From CAZYWA01 sp964650975 [NCBI: uncultured bacterium] (lineage in GTDB: Bacteria > JADJOY01): DNA of 20,925 nt. The notes under the pieces were generated by a model, which was given only the letters and a program-made list of their open reading frames with translations, had not been told where the DNA came from and did no database searches. This document shows, one piece after another, positions 1 to 6,784 of this stretch (the first letter of the stretch is position 1; the number at the start of each line of letters is the position of its first letter). The position numbers were made by a program, and so were the translations under genes. The stretch lies in contig CAZYWA010000076.1 in NCBI GenBank assembly GCA_964650975.1, positions 1 to 20,925 of the forward strand, in the 5' to 3' direction.

Positions 1-64
1 AGATGCCGACGATCGGCGGCCGCAGTAGAACGCTTCATGAATAATCCGGGTTAGGGTCGCCGCG

Positions 65-1129
65 ATGAGCTCCAGGGCGGTGCTCCCGACTCCGCCGTCG
101 CTGCAAGCGCGCCGCGCACCGCTCGCCGTGGCGCGCAGGCAGCGCGAGGTACTGGACGGCTCGAGCCCGCGGGCCCGCTTCGAGGAAGCTCTCGGCGCCG
201 CGGGGCTGTGGCCGCTTCGGCCCACCGGGATCGAGATCTTCCAGATCAACGTCGGCAAGCTCTGCAACCAGACCTGCCGCCACTGCCACGTCGACGCCGG
301 TCCCGATCGCCGCGAGCTCATGTCGCGCGACACCCTGGAGGCGTGTCTCGCGGTGCTGGAGGGCTCACCGATCCCGACCGTCGACGTGACCGGCGGCGCG
401 CCCGAGCTGCACCCGGATTTCCGCTGGCTGGTCGAGCGCTGCGTGGCGCTCGGCAAGCACGTGATGGATCGCTGCAACCTCACCGTGCTCGGGTTGCCGT
501 CGCAGCACGATCTCCCCGAGTTCTTCGCGGCGAACCAGGTGGAGCTGGTGTGCTCGCTGCCCCATTACCGGCAGCTCGGGACCGATCGTCAGCGCGGGAA
601 CGGCGTCTACGAGAAGTCGATCGCGGCCCTTACGCGGCTCAACGCGGTGGGCTACGGCGATGGCCAATCCGGCCTCCGGCTGGTGCTCGTCACCAACCCG
701 GTGGGTGCGTTCCTGCCCGGCGCGCAAGCGTCGCTCGAGGCCGAGTGGAAGCGCGAGCTGGCGCGCATGCACGGTGTCCGCTTCGACGCGCTCTACACGA
801 TCACCAACATGCCCATCAGCCGGTTCCTCGAGTGGCTGGTCGAGTCCAGCAACCTCGAGAGCTACATGGAGCGGCTGGTGCAGGCCTTCAATCCGGCGGC
901 GGCGCGCGGGGTCATGTGCCGGAACACCATCTCGGTGGGCTGGGACGGCCGGCTCTACGACTGCGATTTCAACCAGATGCTCGAACTCGCGGTCGAGCCG
1001 TCGGCGCCGCGGGACGTCCGCGACTTCGATCTCGCGCGGCTCGATGCCCGCGAGATCGTGGTGGGCCGGCACTGCTTCGGGTGCACCGCGGGCGCCGGCT
1101 CGTCCTGCGGCGGCGCCACCGCTGGGTGA
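65..1129 (+). CDS. arsS: Arsenosugar biosynthesis radical SAM protein ArsS
   Basis: ArsS enzymes use S-adenosylmethionine to attach the adenosyl moiety to dimethylated arsenic, the first committed step towards arsenosugars. The 354-residue product has the radical SAM cluster motif CxxxCxxC (C67, C71, C74, in CNQTCRHCHVDAGP), followed by the family-typical TGGAPELHP stretch near residue 109. The C-terminal half carries further cysteines (C285, C300, C337, C340, C348) and ends in the diagnostic HCFGCTAGAGSSCGG signature of the DUF3641/ArsS C-terminal domain, probably ligands of an auxiliary Fe-S cluster. Length fits the family. The ATG at 65 has only a weak upstream purine run, so the true start could lie slightly downstream; the first 35 residues look poorly conserved. 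The usual partner arsM is not in the window but could lie to the left of the edge. A 222-bp hairpin-rich gap follows. Confidence 0.93.
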   Translation: MSSRAVLPTPPSLQARRAPLAVARRQREVLDGSSPRARFEEALGAAGLWPLRPTGIEIFQINVGKLCNQTCRHCHVDAGPDRRELMSRDTLEACLAVLEGSPIPTVDVTGGAPELHPDFRWLVERCVALGKHVMDRCNLTVLGLPSQHDLPEFFAANQVELVCSLPHYRQLGTDRQRGNGVYEKSIAALTRLNAVGYGDGQSGLRLVLVTNPVGAFLPGAQASLEAEWKRELARMHGVRFDALYTITNMPISRFLEWLVESSNLESYMERLVQAFNPAAARGVMCRNTISVGWDGRLYDCDFNQMLELAVEPSAPRDVRDFDLARLDAREIVVGRHCFGCTAGAGSSCGGATAG

Positions 1130-1139
1130 GCGAGCTTTT

Positions 1140-1158
1140 CTCCCGGCTCTCCCGGGAG
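1140..1158 (+). terminator. Stem-loop downstream of arsS
   Basis: CTCCCGG (1140-1146), a 5-nt loop and CCGGGAG (1152-1158) form a perfect 7-bp GC stem 11 bp after the arsS stop. No T-run follows, so it is at best a weak intrinsic terminator or an RNA 3'-end stabiliser. Confidence 0.4.
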
Positions 1159-1195
1159 CGGGCGAATCCTGAAATCGGCCACACTCGAACGCTGC

Positions 1196-1219
1196 GGACG
1201 CGACGGACCGCGTCCCTCC
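1196..1219 (-). repeat. REP-like element 1 (GGAG head plus hairpin)
   Basis: Read on the minus strand it starts with GGAG, then stem arm GGACGCGG, loop TCCG and arm TCGCGTCC (eight pairs, the innermost a G-T wobble). It shares the GGAGGG start, TCC loop and CC end with the elements at 1240, 13710, 13762 and 15249, while its stem differs mostly by paired substitutions. Its head faces the element at 1240, 20 bp away. Confidence 0.65.
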
Positions 1220-1239
1220 GAACGACAAGGACGGCAGTT

Positions 1240-1263
1240 GGAGGGCTGCGGTCCCTCGCAGCC
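1240..1263 (+). repeat. REP-like element 2 (GGAG head plus hairpin)
   Basis: GGAG, stem arm GGCTGCGG, loop TCCC, arm TCGCAGCC. It is identical over all 24 bp to the element at 13710-13733, more than 12 kb away. With the element at 1196-1219 it forms an inverted pair whose GGAG heads face inward. Confidence 0.7.
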
Positions 1264-1308
1264 GAAGCGGACGATCGCGTCCATCGGCCGGAAAAGCACT
1301 CCCTGACT

Positions 1309-1334
1309 GGAGGCCCACCGGTCTCTCGGTGGGC
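1309..1334 (+). repeat. Related GGAG-headed hairpin; possible terminator
   Basis: GGAG (1309-1312) is followed directly by GCCCACCG (1313-1320), a 6-nt loop GTCTCT and CGGTGGGC (1327-1334), a perfect 8-bp stem that a G-T pair could extend to leave a TCTC tetraloop. The head-hairpin arrangement resembles the REP-like family, but the stem and loop deviate from its consensus, so membership is uncertain. It lies 17 bp past the end of the XRE gene and could also act in terminating that transcript. Confidence 0.4.
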
Positions 1335-1351
1335 GGCCTGAACTCGGCGCC

Positions 1352-2146
1352 TCAGCGCGCGCGGCGAGGCGGGGCGGAGCGGCGAGGGGCCGGGCGCGCG
1401 CGGCTCGCCGACGAGCGCGCCGCGCCCGATCCGCCGATGCGCACGTCCTGCGACGCGACTCCGTCGGTGACCGTGAGCGGCCACGCCCACTCCTGGCCTC
1501 CGTCATGGTGCACGTCGAGCGCGTACTCGCCGGGCGGCAGTCCGCCCGGTAGATCGAACGAGCCGGCGCCGCGCCCCGCCGAGGCAGCGACCAGGTCCAC
1601 CTTGGTTCCGGTCAGCAGCGCCAGCCGTCCCACGAACGGGCCTGCCGTGCGGCTCGCGTGCTCGCGCGCCCCCACCAGTCCCACCCAATCGGCGTCGCTC
1701 GCGAGGCGATACACGAACGCCTGCCCCACCACCGGCCGCCCTCCGGCGTCCACCACGCGGCCGTGCGCGCGAACCGCGGGAACGCTGCCGCTCTCGAGCA
1801 GTGCCAGCAATTTCGGCAGCTCGGCGCTCGAGAGATCGCGCGCGCGGACCCGGGCGGCCAGGGCCAGCGCCGCCTCGACGTAGCCGGCCGGCGCGTCGCT
1901 CAGGTCGATGGCGAGCGAGCGGGTGAGCGCGGCGGCGCGCTCGAGATCGGCGATCGTGATCCCGGGAACGCCGGCGGCCAGCGCCTCCCAGTGCTCGCGG
2001 CGCAGCGGCGGCCGCGCGCCCCGCTCGACCTCGGACAGGTAAGCGTGGGTCATCCCCAGGAGCTCGCCGACCTCGGTCTGGCTCATCCGTGCCGCCTTGC
2101 GCTTCGCGCGCAGGTACTTCCCGAACGCAACGGGATCGCTCGCCAT
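1352..2146 (-). CDS. XRE-family HTH protein with C-terminal beta-sandwich-like domain
   Basis: The 264-residue product begins with a clear Cro/C1-type helix-turn-helix at about residues 8-65 (AKRKAARMSQTEVGELLG, then MTHAYLSEVERGARPP), implying sequence-specific DNA binding. Residues 66-120 are helical and alanine/leucine-rich. Residues 125-238 look like a carboxypeptidase-regulatory-like or Ig-like fold (GRVVDAGGRPVVGQAFVYR, then LPGGLPPGEYALDVHHDGG), unusual for a cytoplasmic regulator. The last 25 residues are Arg/Ala/Pro-rich and probably disordered. No signal peptide or membrane segment is visible. I chose the ATG at 2146 because GGAGG lies 10 nt upstream; an in-frame GTG at 2188 would add 14 residues but overlaps the likely promoter. 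The gene is divergent from the histidine kinase at 2310. Its targets are unknown. Confidence 0.75.
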   Translation of the reverse strand: MASDPVAFGKYLRAKRKAARMSQTEVGELLGMTHAYLSEVERGARPPLRREHWEALAAGVPGITIADLERAAALTRSLAIDLSDAPAGYVEAALALAARVRARDLSSAELPKLLALLESGSVPAVRAHGRVVDAGGRPVVGQAFVYRLASDADWVGLVGAREHASRTAGPFVGRLALLTGTKVDLVAASAGRGAGSFDLPGGLPPGEYALDVHHDGGQEWAWPLTVTDGVASQDVRIGGSGAARSSASRARPAPRRSAPPRRAR

Positions 2147-2169
2147 GGTCGACGCCCTCCGTAACTCGA

Positions 2170-2200
2170 TGATTTCAGAGGAATTCACTACCTGATTTCA
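2170..2200. promoter_or_regulatory. Direct repeats, candidate operator of the XRE regulator
   Basis: TGATTTCA occurs at 2170-2177 and again at 2193-2200, a 23-bp period (about two helical turns). A GAATTC palindrome lies between them. The repeats sit in the divergent promoter region shared by the XRE gene and the histidine kinase, so binding by the adjacent HTH protein is plausible. This is inference from position and symmetry only. Confidence 0.35.
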
Positions 2201-2213
2201 CAAATTGCTACAA
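2185..2213 (-). promoter_or_regulatory. Possible promoter of the XRE gene
   Basis: On the minus strand a -35-like TTGTAG (2213-2208) is separated by 17 bp from a weak -10-like TAGTGA (2190-2185). This would start transcription near 2178 and give a roughly 30-nt leader containing the GGAGG ribosome binding site. The two TGATTTCA repeats would flank the -10, consistent with autorepression. The -10 match is poor, so confidence is low. Confidence 0.25.
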
Positions 2214-2309
2214 GCCGGTTTCAAACTCCGCCGAGACGGCGTTCCGCGTGCCGGAAACCGCACGGAATGGGCCTCCGATGCCTTGCGGACCTCCGTCCGG
2301 AGGTCGAGA

Positions 2310-3887
2310 ATGTCGCCCGGTCTGATCCGGATGATCGAGCAGCCGCTCCCGCCGTCGCGCAGAACCCCCGGATTCGCGTCCTACGCGCTGGCCGTGGCCG
2401 CCACGGGCGTCACGCTGCTGCTGCGCGTGGTGCTTTCGGGATGGATCGGCGACCGACCGCTGCTGATCCTGTTCCTGATCCCGATCATCCTCGGTAGCTA
2501 CGTCGGAGGCCTGGGTCCGGGGCTCGTCGCGACGCTCGTGGCGGCGGCCGGCACCGACTACTTCCTCATTCCGCCGTTCCACACGTTCCGCTTCGAGCGC
2601 TCCTCCGACGTCGCGGGCTGGCTGGTGATGGTGATCACCGGGGTGCTGGTCGGCGTGCTGACGGAGGCCTTGCATCGCGCGCGGCGGCGGGCCGAGGCGC
2701 TCGCGGTGGTGACCGAGCGCAACTCGCGTGCCCTGCGCGACAGCGAGGAGCGGCTGCTGGCGGTGATCGAATCCATGAGCGAGGGACTGGTGATCTCGGA
2801 CCTCGACGGCCAGCTACTCCACTGGAACCGCGCGGCGCTCGACATGCACGGATTCGAGAGCCGCGAGGAAGGCCGGCGCGGGCTCGTCGAGTTCGCCTCG
2901 ATCTTCGAGCTCGCGACGCTCGACGGAGTCCCGCTCGCCACCGAGCAATGGCCGATGCCGAGGATCTACCGCGGCGAGCGGGTGAGCGCGCTCGAGCTCC
3001 GCATCCGCAAGCTCGGCCAGAGCTGGACGCGCGTCTTCCGCTACTCGGGCACGATGGTTCGGGGCCCCGATGGCGGGCAGCTCGCGTTCCTCACGATCGC
3101 CGACATCACCGAGCAGAAGCGCGCCGAGGCGGAGATCCTCGGGCTCAACGCGGAGCTCGAGCGGCGAGTGGCGGAGCGCACCGCCGAGCTCAGCGCGATG
3201 AACAAGGAGCTCGAGGCCTTCTCGTACTCGGTGTCCCACGATCTCCGGGCACCGCTGCGCGCGATCGACGGGTTCTCGAGCGCCGTGATCGAGGACTACG
3301 GAGAGCTGCTCCCCGACGAAGGCCGCACGTTCCTCGCGCGCGTCAGCGACAGCGCGCGTCAGATGAGCCGCCTCATCGACGCGATCCTGGCGTTCTCGCG
3401 GATGAGCCGCGCGCCGCTCGAGAAGCGCGCCATCGCGACCGGGCCGCTGGTGCGCGAGGTGATTCGCGACCTGGAGCCGGAGTGGCAGGGGCGGACGATC
3501 GATTTCCAGGTCGCCGAGCTGGCGGGTTGCCAGGCGGACCGCACGCTCCTCAAGCAGGTCTGGACCAATCTGCTCGCGAACGCGATCAAGTACACGCGCA
3601 AGGTGGAGTCGGCGATCGTCTCGGTCGGCTCGGAGCTGCAGCACGGGGAGATCGTGTACTTCGTGCGCGACAACGGGGCGGGCTTCGACATGCGCTACGC
3701 CGGGCGGCTCTTCGGGGTGTTCCAGCGCATGCACCGGCCCGACGAGTTCGAGGGAACCGGCATCGGGCTGGCGATCGTGCGGCGCATCGTGGACCGCCAC
3801 GGCGGCCGGGTGTGGGCCGACGCGGCGCCGAACCACGGTGCCACGTTCTTCTTCACGCTGGGGCCTGGAGGGCCGCCTCCGGTATAA
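2310..3887 (+). CDS. Membrane sensor histidine kinase (DUF4118-PAS-HisKA-HATPase)
   Basis: The 525-residue protein autophosphorylates on histidine in response to an unknown signal. Residues 22-120 form a KdpD-like DUF4118 bundle of about four membrane segments, with no sizeable periplasmic domain. A coiled linker leads to a PAS domain (about 145-270, ending ITEQKRAEAE), a second coiled coil (275-300), then HisKA with the phospho-acceptor in FSYSVSHDLRAPLR (H310). The ATPase domain shows the N box NLLANAIKYT (420-429), G1 DNGAGFD (454-460) and G2 GTGIGLAI (482-489). The H-box and the absence of a receiver domain resemble phytochrome-type kinases. I chose the ATG at 2310 because GGAGG lies 6 nt upstream; the open frame extends further up to 2205. 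No response regulator is nearby, so this is an orphan kinase. Confidence 0.9.
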   Translation: MSPGLIRMIEQPLPPSRRTPGFASYALAVAATGVTLLLRVVLSGWIGDRPLLILFLIPIILGSYVGGLGPGLVATLVAAAGTDYFLIPPFHTFRFERSSDVAGWLVMVITGVLVGVLTEALHRARRRAEALAVVTERNSRALRDSEERLLAVIESMSEGLVISDLDGQLLHWNRAALDMHGFESREEGRRGLVEFASIFELATLDGVPLATEQWPMPRIYRGERVSALELRIRKLGQSWTRVFRYSGTMVRGPDGGQLAFLTIADITEQKRAEAEILGLNAELERRVAERTAELSAMNKELEAFSYSVSHDLRAPLRAIDGFSSAVIEDYGELLPDEGRTFLARVSDSARQMSRLIDAILAFSRMSRAPLEKRAIATGPLVREVIRDLEPEWQGRTIDFQVAELAGCQADRTLLKQVWTNLLANAIKYTRKVESAIVSVGSELQHGEIVYFVRDNGAGFDMRYAGRLFGVFQRMHRPDEFEGTGIGLAIVRRIVDRHGGRVWADAAPNHGATFFFTLGPGGPPPV

Positions 3888-3928
3888 GGGAGGGATGGTG
3901 CGGGCGCGCGTCGGCCGCGGGAGGGATC

Positions 3929-5407
3929 ATGGAAAGAGGGGCACGGAAGGGGGACCGAAGGTGGCGGGTGGCGTCGATCGTGGCGCTCGGTGCGGCCGCG
4001 GCGGTGCTCGCGAATGCGGAGGCTCGGGCGGGCTCGCTCACGGTGCTCCATTCGTTCGACTACGCCGACGGTCAGTTCCCCGAAGGACGTCTGGTCGAGG
4101 GAGACGACGGGAACTTCTACGGCACGACCTACGCGGGCGGAGCCAGCGGACTCGGCACCGCGTTTCGCGTGACGCCCGGCGGCGTGCACACGATCCTGCA
4201 CTCGTTCACCGGGAGCGACGGCGACTCGCTCTCGGCCGGGTTGGTGAAGGGCGGGCAAGGCAATTTCCGGGGGACCACGCCGCAAGGCTCGATCTCCGTC
4301 GGCGGTGTCTCCACCAGCTTCGGCGGCACGATCTTCAAGCTCACGCCCGACGGCACCCTCACCACCCAGCACTCGTTTCCCGGCAACGGTCAGCCCGACG
4401 GCAGCCTTCCCGGGGACCTGACCGCGGGCGGCGACGGGTTCTTCTACGGCACCACCAACCGCGGCGGCGCGGCCGGTGTGAACAGCGTCGGCACGATCTT
4501 CAAGACCACGCCGGCCGGGGTCTTCACCACGCTCCACTCGTTCACGGTCGCCGAGGGCGCTTACCCCGGCCCAGGGTTGACCAAGGCGCTCGACGGGAAT
4601 CTCTACGGCACCACCCAGTACGGACCGCACAACACCACCTACGGCGCGATCTTCAAGGCCACGCCGGCCGGTGTGGTCTCGAACGTCCACACGTTCACCG
4701 GCGCCGACGGCGCCAGCCCGGGCTCGTTCCTGGTGCAGGATGCGAGCGGTAACCTCTTCGGAGTCACAGGCGGTGGCGGCTCGAGCGGCAACGGCACCGT
4801 GTTCAAGATGACCACGGCTGGCGTGGTCACCACGCTCCACTCGTTCAACGGCGACGACGGACAGAGCCCGGTCGACGGACTGGTGGCGGGAGCCGACGGC
4901 AACTACTACGGCGTCACCTTCGGCGGGGGCACCGACGGCGGCGGCACGATCTTCAAGATCACCCCGAGCGGCACGTTCCTCACGCTCCACATGCTGACGC
5001 CGCAGGACGGCACGCGCCCGGTGGCCGCGCTGATTCGCGGCAATGACGATGCGCTCTACGGCACCACCACCGACTACGGCGGCGCGCCCGGGGCCAGCGG
5101 CTCGGCCTTCCGTTTCGATCCGTCGGCTGCGCAGCCACCCGAGCTCGTGGAACAGAAGATTTGCTACAACGAGCTCGGCACCTGTCTCACGCCGATCAAC
5201 GTGATCCTCGGCCAGAAGTACACGGTCGAATGGAGCTCGGCGAACGTGACGTCGTGCACCGCGAGCGGCGCCTGGAAGGGCACCAAGGCGGTGGCGGGAA
5301 GGGTCGATTTCAAGGCCGCGGTGATCGGAGCGCTGCCCTACAAGCTCGCCTGCACCGGCCCGTCCGGCACGATCAATGCCAGCGTGGTGGTCACGGTCGG
5401 GCTGTGA
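3929..5407 (+). CDS. Exported GloVer (Gloeo/Verruco) tandem-repeat protein
   Basis: The 492-residue protein has a signal peptide with a basic start, an alanine-rich core and a likely cleavage site after ARA (residue 34). It then carries seven repeats of about 50-57 residues, to about residue 385, each with the pattern LHSF..DG..P..L..G.DGN.YGTT..GG....GTIFK.TP.G, the hallmark of the Gloeo/Verruco (TIGR03803-type) repeat, expected to fold as a beta-propeller-like structure. The last ~110 residues form a separate domain with four cysteines (ICYNELGTC, TSCTASGAW, YKLACTG), probably disulfide-bonded and Ig-like. There is no LPXTG, PEP-CTERM or type IX sorting tail. GGAGG lies 4 nt before the ATG; the open frame continues upstream only as a shadow of the kinase gene. 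The exact function of the family is not known; extracellular or periplasmic location is inferred. Confidence 0.85.
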   Translation: MERGARKGDRRWRVASIVALGAAAAVLANAEARAGSLTVLHSFDYADGQFPEGRLVEGDDGNFYGTTYAGGASGLGTAFRVTPGGVHTILHSFTGSDGDSLSAGLVKGGQGNFRGTTPQGSISVGGVSTSFGGTIFKLTPDGTLTTQHSFPGNGQPDGSLPGDLTAGGDGFFYGTTNRGGAAGVNSVGTIFKTTPAGVFTTLHSFTVAEGAYPGPGLTKALDGNLYGTTQYGPHNTTYGAIFKATPAGVVSNVHTFTGADGASPGSFLVQDASGNLFGVTGGGGSSGNGTVFKMTTAGVVTTLHSFNGDDGQSPVDGLVAGADGNYYGVTFGGGTDGGGTIFKITPSGTFLTLHMLTPQDGTRPVAALIRGNDDALYGTTTDYGGAPGASGSAFRFDPSAAQPPELVEQKICYNELGTCLTPINVILGQKYTVEWSSANVTSCTASGAWKGTKAVAGRVDFKAAVIGALPYKLACTGPSGTINASVVVTVGL

Positions 5408-5422
5408 CGAGCGTGTGCTTCG

Positions 5423-6784
5423 TCAGGTTCCGGCGATCGTCATCTCGGACACGCGGAACGTCGGCGACGCGACCGACGACTTGAGCTCGAGGTCGTTCCC
5501 GATGGCGTCGATGCGCTTCAAGAGCTGATCGAAGTTGAGCGAGATCGTGATCTCGCTCACCGGGAACGCGAGCTCGCCGTTCTCGATCCAGTAGCCCACC
5601 GCGCCGCGCGAGAAATCGCCGGTCACCGCGTTGAAGCCGAAGCCCATCATGCTGGTCACGTAGAGCCCGCGCGGGGTGTCGCGGATGATCTCCTCGGGCG
5701 TCTTCTCGCCCGGCAGCAGGAGCAGGTTGCTGGTGCCGGCGCCGCTTCCACCCGAGGCGCTCGCGGTGCTCTTCAGGCCCAGCTTCCGCGCGCTGTAGGT
5801 ATCGAGCAGATAGGTCGCGAGCCGGCCGCCTTCGACCAGCACGTTCTTTCGCGACGCGATGCCGTCCGAGTCGAACGGGCGCGATCCGGGGCCGCCATCG
5901 ATGAGCGGGTCGTCGACGATGGTGACCAGCTCGCTCGCCACCGGTGTGTCGAGCCGGTCGAGCAGGTAGCTCGACCGGCGGTAGATCGCGTCGCCGGTGG
6001 TGCAGCCGGCGAAGGTGCCGATCATCGAGCGCGCCGCGTCGGCGTCGAAGATCACCGGCGCCGTCTGGCTCGGCACCTTGCGCGCCCCGAGCAGCCGCAG
6101 CGTGCGGCGCGCGGCCTCGCGCCCCACCGCCACTTCGTCCTCGAGCTTGGCGAGCGCCCGCCGCGCGCTCCAGTAATACGCGGTGCGGTTCTTGCCGCCT
6201 TCGTCGGCGGCGACCGGCTGCACCGTGAGCGACGCGTACGATCCGCGGTATCCGCCGCGGAAACCGCCCGAGGTAGCCATCGCGAAGGCGCCGGCGGTGC
6301 GGCCGAAGCTCGATCCCTCGGAGTTGGTGATGCGCGGGTCGAGGTCGCGCGCGGCTTGCTCGGCGCGCCGCGCTCGCCCCACCGCTTCCGCGGCGCGCAC
6401 TTCGCCGCACGCGGGATCGTAGAGCGACAGCTCGGGCCACGGCGCCTTCCCCAGGTCGGCCGGATCCGGGAGACCCGCGAACGGATCCTCCTGCGCCAGC
6501 TCGCAAAGCTCGAGCACGTCGCTGACGATCCGGTCGATCCCCGAGCGCGTCACGTCCGAAGTATTCGCGGTGGCCACTTGCTTGCCCTTGGCGGCCCGCA
6601 CGGCGAGCGAGCGCGTGCCAGCCTCTTCCACCAGCTCCACCTCGCCCATGCGAACCCGCACCGAGAGATCCTGGCCGGCGCGCGCGATGACCTTCGCCTC
6701 GCTGGCGCCCCGCGCCACGAGCCGGTCGAGCACTCCTTCGGCTAGCGCCGTGAGCTCGATCACCGGATCGACGTTGCCGGTCAT
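5423..6784 (-). CDS. tldE: TldE/PmbA-family metalloprotease subunit
   Basis: The 453-residue protein is the non-catalytic partner of TldD in a heterodimeric protease that in E. coli matures microcin B17 and degrades the CcdA antitoxin. It lacks the HExxxH zinc motif, as expected for TldE/PmbA. Family-typical segments include RITNSEGSSF (about residues 160-170), FAGCTTGDAIYRRSSYLLD, DDPLIDGGPGSRPFDSDG and a C-terminal GAVGYWIENGELAFPVSEITI. Its ATG overlaps the tldD stop as ATGA (6784-6781), indicating translational coupling, with a GAGGAG ribosome binding site inside tldD. The gene ends 15 bp from the convergent GloVer gene. No obvious peptide precursor substrate is encoded in the window. Confidence 0.93.
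   Translation of the reverse strand: MTGNVDPVIELTALAEGVLDRLVARGASEAKVIARAGQDLSVRVRMGEVELVEEAGTRSLAVRAAKGKQVATANTSDVTRSGIDRIVSDVLELCELAQEDPFAGLPDPADLGKAPWPELSLYDPACGEVRAAEAVGRARRAEQAARDLDPRITNSEGSSFGRTAGAFAMATSGGFRGGYRGSYASLTVQPVAADEGGKNRTAYYWSARRALAKLEDEVAVGREAARRTLRLLGARKVPSQTAPVIFDADAARSMIGTFAGCTTGDAIYRRSSYLLDRLDTPVASELVTIVDDPLIDGGPGSRPFDSDGIASRKNVLVEGGRLATYLLDTYSARKLGLKSTASASGGSGAGTSNLLLLPGEKTPEEIIRDTPRGLYVTSMMGFGFNAVTGDFSRGAVGYWIENGELAFPVSEITISLNFDQLLKRIDAIGNDLELKSSVASPTFRVSEMTIAGT

Larger units (their letters stand above)
1130..1351. other. Hairpin-rich intergenic region between convergent arsS and XRE gene
   Basis: No gene is seen in these 222 bp. They hold, in order: a 7-bp stem-loop just after arsS (1140-1158), two REP-like elements in inverted orientation (1196-1219 and 1240-1263), and a third GGAG-headed hairpin with an 8-bp stem (1309-1334) near the end of the oppositely oriented XRE gene. 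Confidence 0.7.

Noticed and set aside
36-52. AT-richer stretch with AATAAT before arsS as a promoter
   Set aside because: No acceptable -35 at the right distance, and too close to the window edge to judge.
2205-2309. N-terminal extension of the histidine kinase
   Set aside because: The ATG at 2310 has a GGAGG site 6 nt upstream, and the extension is Arg-rich and overlaps the divergent promoter region.
2948-3928. Upstream extension of the GloVer frame across the kinase gene
   Set aside because: Out-of-frame reading of the histidine kinase; the signal peptide at 3929 with a GGAGG site sets the real start.
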